64,000 bases of DNA. Origin: Bradyrhizobium sp. SZCCT0148 (lineage in GTDB: Bacteria; Pseudomonadota; Alphaproteobacteria; Rhizobiales; Xanthobacteraceae). This document shows positions 32,600 to 40,296 of this stretch, piece by piece. The notes under the pieces are model-generated. The model searched no databases. It worked only from the letters and a program-made list of their open reading frames with translations, and was not told the origin of the DNA. How positions within the stretch are numbered: the stretch's first letter is position 1; each line of letters opens with the position of its first letter. The position numbers and the translations under genes are program-made. Where the stretch lies: contig NZ_JAFCKT010000003.1 in assembly GCF_018129985.1 (NCBI RefSeq), positions 342,501 through 406,500 on the forward strand, written 5' to 3'.

Positions 32600-32995
32600 T
32601 CACGTCCGGTGCTTCGGGTCTTTCGGCAAGTCGATCCGCTCGTGCGAAAATTCCGGCGGCCCTTCGGTAAGGCGGCGGATGCGGCGCTCGCGTTCGTCGG
32701 CCGGCAATGCCGGATCGAGCAGCGCCTCGATCTCGTGGACGGCGATTTCTTCGATCCTGGTCGCGTCCGATGCGATCGGGTGCACCAAGGAGAGGGCCGG
32801 GGGCGCCGTCTTCAGGCCCAGCTCGATCAGCTTGCAGATCGCATCCGACCGGGTCAGCTGATGTGATTCAGCCCAGGCATCGACGGCTGCCGTCAATCTT
32901 TCGGGCATCTTCACCGCGCTGATCGGCTCGATGCCCGTGCGGCGGCGGACCGGAGAGGCGGAGTTCTTGCTGTCGAAGTCGGACACTTCGATCAC
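32600..32995 (-). CDS. Small protein with ribbon-helix-helix-like segment
   Basis: This protein is 131 residues if started at GTG 32995 (AAGG about 10 bases upstream). The segment ISAVKMPERLTAAVDAWAESHQLTRSDAICKLIELGLK looks like a ribbon-helix-helix DNA-binding domain of the CopG/Arc kind. The acidic C-terminal part includes EIEALLDPALPADERERRIRRLTEGPPEF. It may be a small regulator of its own operon; the downstream 60-aa frame is its only close partner and does not resemble a known toxin. The start is uncertain because the frame stays open to 33145. Confidence 0.6.
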   Translation of the reverse strand: MIEVSDFDSKNSASPVRRRTGIEPISAVKMPERLTAAVDAWAESHQLTRSDAICKLIELGLKTAPPALSLVHPIASDATRIEEIAVHEIEALLDPALPADERERRIRRLTEGPPEFSHERIDLPKDPKHRT

Positions 32996-33221
32996 CCCAT
33001 GCAACCCTTGGAATTGGGGACGATAGCCGCTCTTCCCGGCCGGTTGCTTGATGCCGATCAATGACACGCTGCGGCATTGCAACGCGGCCGCATCCTGTCG
33101 CGGCCATATCTTGTTGTCCCGGCCCGTTTCGGCCAATGATTGCAAGGAGGAGCCGGGGCCGGCGAACCCGGATCGATCCCGCTACGTATTTGTTTCACAT
33201 TCCAACCATACGGCATTCCCG

Positions 33222-34367
33222 ATGAGCTCAGGCGAATCCTTCTATGGCGGCATTCCGGTCTTCCGCGGCTTCACCAGCCTGATGGACCCTGCGCTCTATG
33301 CGCCGCTGCCGGATGACTGGAGCGTCGGCGTTGCCGACATCGTCGATTCCACCAAGGCGATCGCGGCGCAGCGCTACAAGGCGGTGAACATGGCCGGCGC
33401 CGCCGTGATTGCGGCGGTGACAAACGCGTTGGAGGGCCGCGAATTCCCCTTCGTGTTCGGCGGCGACGGCGCCAGCTTCGCAGTTGCGCCAGGCGATCTC
33501 GAATCTGCCCGGGAGGCGCTGGCGGCCACCGCGATATGGGTGCGGGAAGATCTCGATCTGACGATGCGCGTCGCGCTGGTGCCGGTCGGCGCCATCCGCG
33601 CGCAGGGCTTCGACGTGCGCGTTGCGCGCTTCGGCCCGTCGGCCAATTTGTCCTATGCGATGTTTTCGGGCGGCGGGCTCGCCTTCGCCGATGCCGCGAT
33701 GAAACGCGGCGAGTTTGCCGTGCCGGAAGCCCCGGCGGGCACGCAGCCCGACCTTTCCGGTCTGTCCTGCCGCTTCGAAGTGATGCCGGCCTCGCGTGGG
33801 CTGATCCTGTCGGTTCTGGTGATGCCGGCGCGCGGCGCCGATCCGCATGCCTTCCGCAAGGTGATTGAGGACATCATCCACCTCGTCGATCGCAGCCCGG
33901 ACGGTGCGCGCCCGGTGCCGTCACAGGGACCGCCGCTGAAATGGCCGCCGCAGGGGCTGGATTACGAGGCCCGCACCAAACGCGGCGGTCCGCTCTTCGC
34001 GCGCCGTGCCAGCGTGCTGGCCTACACCTTGTTCGTTTATCTCATCATGCGCTTCGATCTCAACGTGGGCGGCTTCGTGCCGAAGGCCTACAGGCGGCAG
34101 GTGGTCGAGAATTCAGACTTCAGGAAATATGACGATGGGCTGCGCATGATCCTCGACTGCACGCAGCAGCTCGAACGCGCGCTGAGCGACCGTCTGGCGG
34201 CGGCCGCGCGCGAGGGCATCGTGCGCTACGGCCTCCATCAGCAGGACGCCGCCATGATGACCTGCTTCACGCCGTCGGCGCTGCGCAGCGATCATGTCCA
34301 TTTCATCGACGGTGCACGCGGGGGCTACGCCTCGGCCGCGACAGCCCTGAAGGCGATGACGGTGTAA
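33222..34367 (+). CDS. DUF3095 family protein, nucleotidyl-cyclase-like
   Basis: This is a 381-residue protein of the uncharacterised DUF3095 family. Its N-terminal half looks like a class III nucleotidyl cyclase core: VGVADIVDSTKAI (Asp39) and FPFVFGGDGASFAV (Asp82) sit 43 residues apart, like the two metal-binding aspartates of adenylate cyclases (44 apart). The lysine that reads adenine is not evident (Val78 at that place). The C-terminal region has conserved-looking LNVGGFVPKAYRRQVVENSDFRKYDDGLRMILDCT. The start MSSGESF was chosen by family length. Activity is unproven. Confidence 0.8.
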   Translation: MSSGESFYGGIPVFRGFTSLMDPALYAPLPDDWSVGVADIVDSTKAIAAQRYKAVNMAGAAVIAAVTNALEGREFPFVFGGDGASFAVAPGDLESAREALAATAIWVREDLDLTMRVALVPVGAIRAQGFDVRVARFGPSANLSYAMFSGGGLAFADAAMKRGEFAVPEAPAGTQPDLSGLSCRFEVMPASRGLILSVLVMPARGADPHAFRKVIEDIIHLVDRSPDGARPVPSQGPPLKWPPQGLDYEARTKRGGPLFARRASVLAYTLFVYLIMRFDLNVGGFVPKAYRRQVVENSDFRKYDDGLRMILDCTQQLERALSDRLAAAAREGIVRYGLHQQDAAMMTCFTPSALRSDHVHFIDGARGGYASAATALKAMTV

Positions 34368-34373
34368 CTGCTC

Positions 34374-34510
34374 CTCGTGCCCCGGATGCCGCGCGGCACG
34401 CAGTGATGTGCTGCTGAGCCGAGGCCCATCTTTCCATTTCGAACTGAGCTGCTTTCTGGTGCCGGCTCCGCGAAGCAGCGCTGTGCGCTGCATCGCGTGC
34501 GGGACACGAG
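34374..34510. repeat. Intergenic palindromic repeat, family A copy 5
   Basis: The arms are CTCGTGCCCCGGATGCCGCGC and GCATCGCGTGCGGGACACGAG. It is longer than the other copies (137 bp) through a central AT-rich insert (CATCTTTCCATTTCGAACTG). It lies between convergent genes. Confidence 0.8.
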
Positions 34511-34515
34511 GGCGC

Positions 34516-34950
34516 TTAGCGCCCGGCCCGCGTCCAGGTCTCGCCGCCGCAGAGCGCGCCGACGCAGCCTTCGACCCGCAGCGAATCCGCTCCGGTTACG
34601 GAGATGCTGCTGGCATAGGTGCTGCCGTCGTCGGCATTGTAGATCTGGCCGGACCATTTGTTCGGACCGGACGGCTGCATGCCGCTGAACAGCGGCAAGC
34701 CGATCATCGGGCGCCGGGCGAGCTCACGGTTGGGATTCTTGCTGTCGGTGGCGGGCTGGCCGGTCGCGGTATCGTAGGGCTCGCGCAGCCAGGCGACGAC
34801 GCCGCAGATGCCGCCGCCACATCTGCTGATCTTGACGCGCGCATCGCCTGCCTGGGTCAGCCATGTCCCATCGGCGCTCTGCGCATGCGCGGCCGGTGCG
34901 CCTGTCAGCGCAGCGAGAAGGACGATGAGAGCGGCGAATCTGGACGTCAT
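34516..34950 (-). CDS. DUF2147 family secreted protein
   Basis: This is a 144-residue protein with a signal peptide MTSRFAALIVLLAALTGAPAAHA and the DUF2147 pattern: GTWLTQAGDARVKISRCGGGICGVVAWLREP, then GLPLFSGMQPSGPNKWSGQIYNADDGSTYASSISVTG and VEGCVGALCGGETWTRA. Four cysteines probably form disulfides. The family is a small periplasmic beta-rich domain of unknown role. No clear Shine-Dalgarno; the ATG was chosen from the signal peptide. An upstream in-frame ATG adds 11 residues. Confidence 0.87.
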   Translation of the reverse strand: MTSRFAALIVLLAALTGAPAAHAQSADGTWLTQAGDARVKISRCGGGICGVVAWLREPYDTATGQPATDSKNPNRELARRPMIGLPLFSGMQPSGPNKWSGQIYNADDGSTYASSISVTGADSLRVEGCVGALCGGETWTRAGR

Positions 34951-35057
34951 GGGAGAGGGCCTCGAAAAATGGAGCGCCTCCATAGCAGCCCGGCGGGATA
35001 GTGCAACGCCGGCAGGAATCACATTCCTGCGTCCTTGGCCTGCATATCGACCTGCGA

Positions 35058-36443
35058 TCATTTGTCCCAGCGCGCGAAGGCGACCGACGCCGCGGTGGAC
35101 AGGCCGAACACCGCCATGGCGCCGCCGACCAGCGCGAACAAGGTCCAGGCCGGCGCCTGCGCCGTCATCAGGACGACGCCGCCGATGGCCACGATCAGAA
35201 GCCGCGCGGTGGAAGCGAGCACGGGGCCGCCGACGCGCGCGGCGCCTTGCGAGGAGAAGTAGAGCGACACGCCGATGCCGAAGAATACGAAGGTCGGGCC
35301 GGCCCAGTGGAAATAGCTGTGCGCGGCGGCGGTGACGCCGGGATCCCGCGTGAACAGTGCGACCCACAGCGATGGAGCGAGCGCGACAGCGAGCCCGATC
35401 AGACCGACCGTCAATCCGGAAGCCGCAGCGGCGGTCCAGGCCACGCGCCTTGCGCGCTTCACTTGTCCCGCGCCCATCGCCATGCCGACCATCGGCACCG
35501 AGGCGATGCCGAAGGCGAAGGTGATCGGGATCAGCAGGAATTCCAACCGCGAGCCGATACCGTAACCGGCCAACATCTCGGTGCCGAACGTCGCCAGGAT
35601 CTTGGTGAAGATCAGGATGGTGAGCACGGTCTGCAACGGCGACAGGCAGGCCACCGCACCGACTTTGAGGATGTCCAGGAACATTGCGCGCTCGAAATGG
35701 AAGGCGCGAAAGTTCAGCGGCAGCCGGCTGCGGCCGGACGCAAGATACCAGAGGAAGAAGATCGCGGCGCAGGTGAACGCGATCAACTGGCCGGCCGCGA
35801 CGCCCGGCATGCCATATTGCTTCACGCCGAACAGGCCTAGCCCCAACGTGCCGCCGAGCGCGATCTGGAGGACGCTCGCCCCAATCAAGGTCATCGAGGG
35901 CAGGCGCATGTCGCCGGTGCCGCGGATCACCGAGGCCAGCGTGTTGACCAGCCAGATCGCGACCGCGCCGGAGAACAGCACCTGCGAATAGCCGCTGGCC
36001 TCCTCGAGCACACGATTGCGCCCGCCGAGCAGGGTGAAGAACGAGTGGCCGAAGACGAGCATCATCACCGTGAAGAACAGCCCGCCGCAGAGGCCGATGA
36101 TGGCGGCATGCATCGCCAGCGTTGCGGCGCGGTCGCGATCCCCGCCGCCGAGCGCGCGGCTGATCGCGGACGAAACGCCGCCGCCCATCGCGCCCGCGCT
36201 CATCATCTGCGTCAGCATCGCGAACGGAAACACCAGTGCGATCGCGGCCAGCGGAATGGTGCCGAGCCGGCCGATGTAGGAGGTCTCGGCGATCGCAACC
36301 AGCGTGCTGCCGACCATCGCGATCATGTTGGGGATCGCGAGCCGCAGCAGCGTCGGCAGGATTGGCGCGCTCAGCAGGCTGGCGATCGGGGAGGCGACCG
36401 GTGCAAGCGGCGGGACGGCGTCTAGGGGAGCGTCGATCGTCAT
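35058..36443 (-). CDS. MATE family efflux transporter
   Basis: This 461-residue inner-membrane protein has about 12 predicted membrane segments in two similar halves, as in multidrug and toxin extrusion transporters. Family-like stretches are LLRLAIPNMIAMVGSTLVAIAETSYIGRLGTIPLAAIALVFP (TM1-2) and the second-half counterpart GYGIGSRLEFLLIPITFAFGIASVPMVGMAMGAGQ. It would export cationic or amphipathic compounds using a Na+ or H+ gradient. It stands alone with no local regulator. Confidence 0.93.
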   Translation of the reverse strand: MTIDAPLDAVPPLAPVASPIASLLSAPILPTLLRLAIPNMIAMVGSTLVAIAETSYIGRLGTIPLAAIALVFPFAMLTQMMSAGAMGGGVSSAISRALGGGDRDRAATLAMHAAIIGLCGGLFFTVMMLVFGHSFFTLLGGRNRVLEEASGYSQVLFSGAVAIWLVNTLASVIRGTGDMRLPSMTLIGASVLQIALGGTLGLGLFGVKQYGMPGVAAGQLIAFTCAAIFFLWYLASGRSRLPLNFRAFHFERAMFLDILKVGAVACLSPLQTVLTILIFTKILATFGTEMLAGYGIGSRLEFLLIPITFAFGIASVPMVGMAMGAGQVKRARRVAWTAAAASGLTVGLIGLAVALAPSLWVALFTRDPGVTAAAHSYFHWAGPTFVFFGIGVSLYFSSQGAARVGGPVLASTARLLIVAIGGVVLMTAQAPAWTLFALVGGAMAVFGLSTAASVAFARWDK

Positions 36444-36524
36444 CTGTCACCGGACGGAATATTGGATGATGACCAACATATTAAGGGGCGCGCGATACCC
36501 GCACCACCCCCTGTCATGCAGGGC

Positions 36525-37052
36525 TCACCAGGGCAGGCCGCAGAGGTCGATGGTGCCCAGCGTCGGCGCGCGGACGATGTTGAAGACGTACGGCGCCATG
36601 TGGGTGAAGCGGACCCGCCCCTCCGGCTGTTCGCAATAGACCTCGCCGTTGAAGGGCAGCCAGCTTCGGGTCTGGTAGAACGAGAAATTATGCGGTTCGC
36701 AGAACAACAGCGCGAAGCGGACCGCCTCGTTGGCGCGCATGGTATGAACCGCCGCGTCGATCGCCACGGTGGCATAGCCGCGGCCGCGACGGTCTTCGCG
36801 GGTGCAGACCCCGCCGATGCCGCCGATATGGACCTTCTGCCCATTCCAGGTGACGGTGCGGAAATAGATGCCGACATGGCAGACGAGGCCGTCCTCGGGC
36901 GTCTCGATCAGCACGCGCAGATCGGCATTGGCCCATTTGACGTGGGCCCAGGGCTTGCCAGCGATCTTGTCTAGACCCCAGACCGCCTGATGGAGCGGCT
37001 CTGCGATCCGCCATGAAGCGTCACCGTTCAAAATGTCGATCTCGATGCTCAT
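36525..37052 (-). CDS. GNAT family N-acetyltransferase
   Basis: This 175-residue protein has a GNAT core: the beta-4 strand VHIGGIGGVCTREDRRGRGYATVAIDAAVHTMR carries the acetyl-CoA pyrophosphate loop (R/Q-x-x-G-x-G/A as RRGRGYA), followed by FALLFCEPHNFSFYQTRSWLPF, the typical substrate-side strand and helix. The acceptor substrate is unknown. A loose resemblance to nodulation protein NodA (same fold) was noted and not accepted. Confidence 0.82.
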   Translation of the reverse strand: MSIEIDILNGDASWRIAEPLHQAVWGLDKIAGKPWAHVKWANADLRVLIETPEDGLVCHVGIYFRTVTWNGQKVHIGGIGGVCTREDRRGRGYATVAIDAAVHTMRANEAVRFALLFCEPHNFSFYQTRSWLPFNGEVYCEQPEGRVRFTHMAPYVFNIVRAPTLGTIDLCGLPW

Positions 37053-37236
37053 GACTGTGTCTCTCGCAACGCGGCTGCGCGGTCCATTCGTTCTGTCATA
37101 AACGGTTCAAAGGCAATGAGATTTTGCGGCGGCCGACCGGCCCGGGTTGATCGTCGCTTGGTGCGGCGAAGTTTTTGCAATCCGGCCAAGCCGTCCCATC
37201 AGGCCTTTTCGCAAATTGGCGGTATTTTACGGCACC

Positions 37237-37261
37237 GGAACCTTCTATAAGTGTCCCCGTT
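37237..37261 (+). promoter_or_regulatory. EcfG-type promoter of sodB
   Basis: GGAAC at 37237-37241, exactly 16 bases, then CGTT at 37258-37261: an exact match to the EcfG general-stress consensus. The superoxide dismutase ATG is 35 bases downstream, leaving a short leader. Confidence 0.75.
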
Positions 37262-37295
37262 AATTCAGTTCCCCATCAGTCGCGGACAAAATCCC

Positions 37296-37892
37296 ATGAC
37301 CTTTACGCTGCCCCCACTCCCTTACGCCTATGACGCCCTCGGCCAGTTCATGTCGAAGGAGACGCTGGAATTCCACCACGACAAGCATCATCAGGCCTAC
37401 GTCACCAACGGCAACAACGCGCTCAAGGGCACCGAATGGGAAGGCAAGCCCCTTGAGGAGATCGTCAAGGGCTCGTTCGGCAAGAACCCCGCGGTGTTCA
37501 ACAATGCCGGTCAGCATTACAACCACATCCACTTCTGGAGCTGGATGAAGCCCAATGGCGGCGGCACCAAGCTGCCGGGCAAGATCGAGAAGAAAATTAA
37601 CGAGGACCTCGGCGGCTTCGAGAAGTTCAAGACCGACTTCCAGGCGGCCGGCGTCGGCCAGTTCGGCTCCGGCTGGTGCTGGCTCCAGGTCAAGAACGGC
37701 AAGCTCGAGATCTCCAAGACCCCGAACGGCGAGAACCCGCTGGTGCATGGCGCCACCCCGATCCTCGGCTGCGACGTCTGGGAGCACTCCTACTACATCG
37801 ACTACCGCAATCGCCGCCCCGACTATCTCAAGGCGTTCGTCGAGAACCTCGTGAACTGGGAATACGTCGAGTCCCTGCTCGAGAAGGCGTAA
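37296..37892 (+). CDS. sodB: Superoxide dismutase, Fe type
   Basis: This is a 198-residue Fe/Mn-family superoxide dismutase that dismutes superoxide in the cytoplasm. Metal ligands: His27 (EFHHDKHH), His77 (QHYNHIHFW), Asp160 and His164 (GCDVWEHSYYIDY). Gln73 sits where Fe-type enzymes place their active-site glutamine, and NGENPL has Gly rather than Gln at the Mn-type position, so Fe type is favoured. The start MTFTLPPLPY is the family start; 15 earlier codons overlap the EcfG promoter end. A strong terminator follows. Confidence 0.94.
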   Translation: MTFTLPPLPYAYDALGQFMSKETLEFHHDKHHQAYVTNGNNALKGTEWEGKPLEEIVKGSFGKNPAVFNNAGQHYNHIHFWSWMKPNGGGTKLPGKIEKKINEDLGGFEKFKTDFQAAGVGQFGSGWCWLQVKNGKLEISKTPNGENPLVHGATPILGCDVWEHSYYIDYRNRRPDYLKAFVENLVNWEYVESLLEKA

Positions 37893-37894
37893 GC

Positions 37895-37993
37895 GTCGTT
37901 GCGGGGCGCGCGAAGCGCGGCCCCGGAATCCATCGGGTGTCGGCCCGAGCAGATACATGCATTTCCGGATCCGGCTTCGCCGCCCGGAACGAC
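37895..37993. repeat. Intergenic palindromic repeat, family B copy 3
   Basis: The arms are GTCGTTGCGGGGCGCGCGAAGC and GCTTCGCCGCCCGGAACGAC, with an inner CCCCGGAATCCATCGGG / TTTCCGGATCC region. It begins three bases after the sodB stop and ends at the terminator. Confidence 0.78.
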
Positions 37994-38025
37994 AAAAGGG
38001 CGGTCGCATGCGCGGCCGCCCTTTT
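37994..38025 (+). terminator. Intrinsic terminator after sodB
   Basis: A stem AAAAGGGCGG / CCGCCCTTTT with an inner CGC/GCG pair ends in TTTTGC; the A-rich 5-prime side also allows action on the other strand. Confidence 0.85.
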
Positions 38026-38149
38026 GCTGTGCGGAATTGATTGAACGAGTCCTGCACGGTACGCGCATCGGCCTGTGATGGTACCGTTTGCATCGGGGGA
38101 ACACCGCCCTTAATCAGGATAGCCTCACCCTCGATCCGACTCGGGCCCA

Positions 38150-38761
38150 TTGTCAGAACCTCCCCCGAAGAACCCGGCGCCTGCAGAGGACGCGGAGTCC
38201 GAGCCGCGGCCGGGGCGGGTCCGCAAGCCGATCGGCTGGTCGACGATCATCATCGCAGCGCTGGTTGCGGTGAGTGCGGCGCTGGTCTGGCGCCGTGACG
38301 GCACCGACGGCGTTCTCGACATTCTGACCCACGACCTCTCGCTGTTCTCGGGCATCCTGCCGCGCGTGCTTGCCGGCTGCCTGCTCGGCGCCTTCATCTC
38401 GGAGATCCTGCCGCACGAAAAGGTGTCGCGCTCGCTCGGGCCGAAATCCGGCCTGACGGGGCTGCTGATCGGCACCGCCTTCGGTGCGATCCTGCCCGGC
38501 GGGCCATTCACCGCCTATCCCGTCGCCAGCGCGCTGCTTGCCGTCGGCGCCGATTTCGGCGCGACGATCGCCATGGTCGTGAGCTGGACCCTGATCGGCT
38601 ATGGCCGCGCGGTCGCCTGGGAAATCCCGATCATGGGCACCGACTTCACGCTGTGGCGGATTCTGATCTCGCTGCCGCTGCCGGTGCTCGCAGGCGCCCT
38701 CGGCCGCTTCGTCTATGTCCGGCTATATCCGCAGCCCGAGCCGAAGGGCGACGAGACGTGA
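38150..38761 (+). CDS. Permease, N-terminal half of an ArsP/UPF0718-like transporter
   Basis: This 203-residue membrane protein has a Pro/Glu-rich cytoplasmic N-terminus (about 25 residues) and 5 predicted membrane segments. ILPRVLAGCLLGAFISEILP and FGAILPGGPFTAYPVASALL carry the Gly/Pro-rich motif GAILPGGP typical of the permease family that includes ArsP. The start seems to be TTG 38150 with no strong Shine-Dalgarno, so the N-terminus is unsure. Its stop overlaps the GTG start of the next gene (GTGA), and the two probably form one heteromeric transporter. Substrate unknown. Confidence 0.75.
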   Translation: MSEPPPKNPAPAEDAESEPRPGRVRKPIGWSTIIIAALVAVSAALVWRRDGTDGVLDILTHDLSLFSGILPRVLAGCLLGAFISEILPHEKVSRSLGPKSGLTGLLIGTAFGAILPGGPFTAYPVASALLAVGADFGATIAMVVSWTLIGYGRAVAWEIPIMGTDFTLWRILISLPLPVLAGALGRFVYVRLYPQPEPKGDET

Positions 38762-39258
38762 GCGCCGCGCTCTTCATCGACATCCTGTTGTGGGGCTCGG
38801 TGTTCGGCGTCGGCCTGATCGCCTTTCGCCGCGGCCCTCCGGTGTTCAAGGCCTCGCTGCGCGAAGGCTCGATGGACTTCATCAACATCGTGCCGCGCAT
38901 CGCATTGGGGGTGATCGGCTCCGGCTACATCGCCGCCATCATCCCGCAGGAGGTGATCACCGGCTGGCTCGGCCCGGACAGTGGCTGGCTCGGCATCGCA
39001 ACCGCCGTGATCGCCGGCGCGGCAACGCCCGGCGGACCCGTCATCGGCTTCTCGATCGGCACGGTCGCACTGAAGTCGGGTGGTGGGGTGCCGCAGGTGG
39101 TCGCCTATGTCGTCGCCTGGGCCCTGTTTGCTTTCCAGCGGGTGATCTTGTGGGAAATCCCGTTCATGCCGGCCCGTTTCGTCTGGTTCCGCTGTGCGGT
39201 GTCGCTGCCATTTCCGTTCGTGGCGGCGGCCATCGCGATGGTGATCGGCAAGCCGTGA
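38758..39258 (+). CDS. Permease, C-terminal half of an ArsP/UPF0718-like transporter
   Basis: This 166-residue membrane protein of 4-5 segments starts at GTG 38758, overlapping the upstream stop by 4 bases. Its motif VIAGAATPGGPVIGFSIGTVAL mirrors GAILPGGPFTAYPVASALL in the partner, so the two genes are paralogous halves of a pseudo-symmetric permease. WALFAFQRVILWEIPFMPARFVWFRCAVSLPFPFVA likewise mirrors LIGYGRAVAWEIPIMGTDFTLWRILISLPLPVLA. Both keep WEIP. It ends 18 bases before the Zur-type box. Confidence 0.78.
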   Translation: MSAALFIDILLWGSVFGVGLIAFRRGPPVFKASLREGSMDFINIVPRIALGVIGSGYIAAIIPQEVITGWLGPDSGWLGIATAVIAGAATPGGPVIGFSIGTVALKSGGGVPQVVAYVVAWALFAFQRVILWEIPFMPARFVWFRCAVSLPFPFVAAAIAMVIGKP

Positions 39259-39276
39259 GCCGGCGTGGACAGGAGT

Positions 39277-39295
39277 AATGTTATAATATAACGTT
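39277..39295. promoter_or_regulatory. Zur box
   Basis: AATGTTATAATATAACGTT is a 19-bp palindrome about a central A with 8 of 9 arm pairs, close to the alphaproteobacterial Zur operator (ATGTTATANTATAACAT core). It ends 7 bases before the first start of the zinc operon, so Zur-Zn would block transcription. Confidence 0.8.
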
Positions 39296-39301
39296 CTTGG
39301 C

Positions 39302-39532
39302 ATGGTTCCCGGCACCTCCCACGCCCATCACCACGACCATGCCGACGGCCACGGCCACGGGCATGCGCATGGGCTCAACCACAGCCATGCCCATGTCCAT
39401 GACGCTGCCTCCCCGCATCCCGCCCAGGCGGCGCCCTGGTCGATCCTGCGCATGACCATGGCCGGACGCCTCGCCGCGGCGCTTGCTGTCTGCGCCGTGC
39501 TCTGGGGCGTGGTTTTCCTGGCGATGAGGTGA
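39302..39532 (+). CDS. Small His-rich single-pass membrane protein of the zinc operon
   Basis: This 76-residue protein has 14 histidines between residues 7 and 40 (His-Ala, His-Gly and His-Asp repeats) and one membrane helix at about 54-75 (LAAALAVCAVLWGVVFLAM). It begins right after the Zur box and its stop is 2 bases before the znuC ATG. The topology would put a metal-binding tail on one face of the inner membrane; it may buffer zinc or hand it to ZnuB. No known family name is recalled. Confidence 0.8.
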   Translation: MVPGTSHAHHHDHADGHGHGHAHGLNHSHAHVHDAASPHPAQAAPWSILRMTMAGRLAAALAVCAVLWGVVFLAMR

Positions 39533-39534
39533 CC

Positions 39535-40290
39535 ATGGCGGCTCTGCATTTCCACAACGTCACGCTCGGCTATGACCGGCACCCGGCCGTGCACCATCTC
39601 AGCGGCGAGATCGCGCGGGGCGCCCTGGTCGCCGTGATCGGCCCGAACGGCGCCGGCAAGTCGACCCTGCTGCGCGGCATCGTCGGCATCCTCCGTCCGC
39701 TCGACGGCAGCATCCATCTCGGCGGCCTCGACTCCCGCGATATTGCCTATCTGCCGCAGAGCGCGGAGATCGACCGCAGCTTCCCGATCTCGGTGTTCGA
39801 CTTCGTCGGCACCGGGCTGTGGCGCGGGACCGGCCTGTTCGGCGGCATCGGCAAGGCCGCGCGCGGGAAGATCCTGGGCGCGATCGGCGCCGTTGGCCTC
39901 AACGGTTTCGAGAACCGCCCGATCGGCACGCTCTCGGGCGGCCAGATGCAGCGCGTATTGTTCGCGCGCGTGCTGCTGCAGGACGCCTCGCTCATCGTGC
40001 TCGACGAGCCCTTCAACGCCATCGACAGCAAGACCACGACCGACCTGCTCGCGCTGGTCGAGCGCTGGCACGGCGAGGGCCGCACCGTGCTGGCCGCGCT
40101 GCACGACATGGAGATGGTGCGCAACCATTTCAGCGAGACGCTGGTGCTGGCGCGCGGCCCCGTCGCGTGGGGGCCGACCGCGGAGGTGCTGACGCCGGAA
40201 AACCTGCTGGTGGCGATGCGGATGTGCGAGGCGTTCGACGACACCGCCGCAGCCTGCGCAGGCGACGATATCAGCTCGCGGGCGGCGTGA
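39535..40290 (+). CDS. znuC: Zinc ABC transporter ATP-binding protein
   Basis: This 251-residue ABC ATPase has Walker A GPNGAGKST, Q-loop LPQSAEID, signature LSGGQMQR, Walker B LIVLDEP and the switch His in LAALHDMEM. It energises metal import together with the next gene. The start ATG 39535 has GAGGTG 4-5 bases upstream; a GTG 6 bases earlier overlaps the preceding stop. Assignment to zinc rests on the Zur box and neighbours rather than the ATPase itself. Confidence 0.92.
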   Translation: MAALHFHNVTLGYDRHPAVHHLSGEIARGALVAVIGPNGAGKSTLLRGIVGILRPLDGSIHLGGLDSRDIAYLPQSAEIDRSFPISVFDFVGTGLWRGTGLFGGIGKAARGKILGAIGAVGLNGFENRPIGTLSGGQMQRVLFARVLLQDASLIVLDEPFNAIDSKTTTDLLALVERWHGEGRTVLAALHDMEMVRNHFSETLVLARGPVAWGPTAEVLTPENLLVAMRMCEAFDDTAAACAGDDISSRAA

Positions 40291-40296
40291 CCTGCG

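Noticed and set aside
34516..36450. A 644-codon minus-strand frame covering MATE and DUF2147 genes
   Set aside because: Only its last 144 codons (the DUF2147 gene) are real; the rest is an out-of-frame reading of the MATE gene.
36525..37052. Possible NodA-like acyltransferase
   Set aside because: The resemblance is limited to the general GNAT fold; no nod box or nodulation genes are present.
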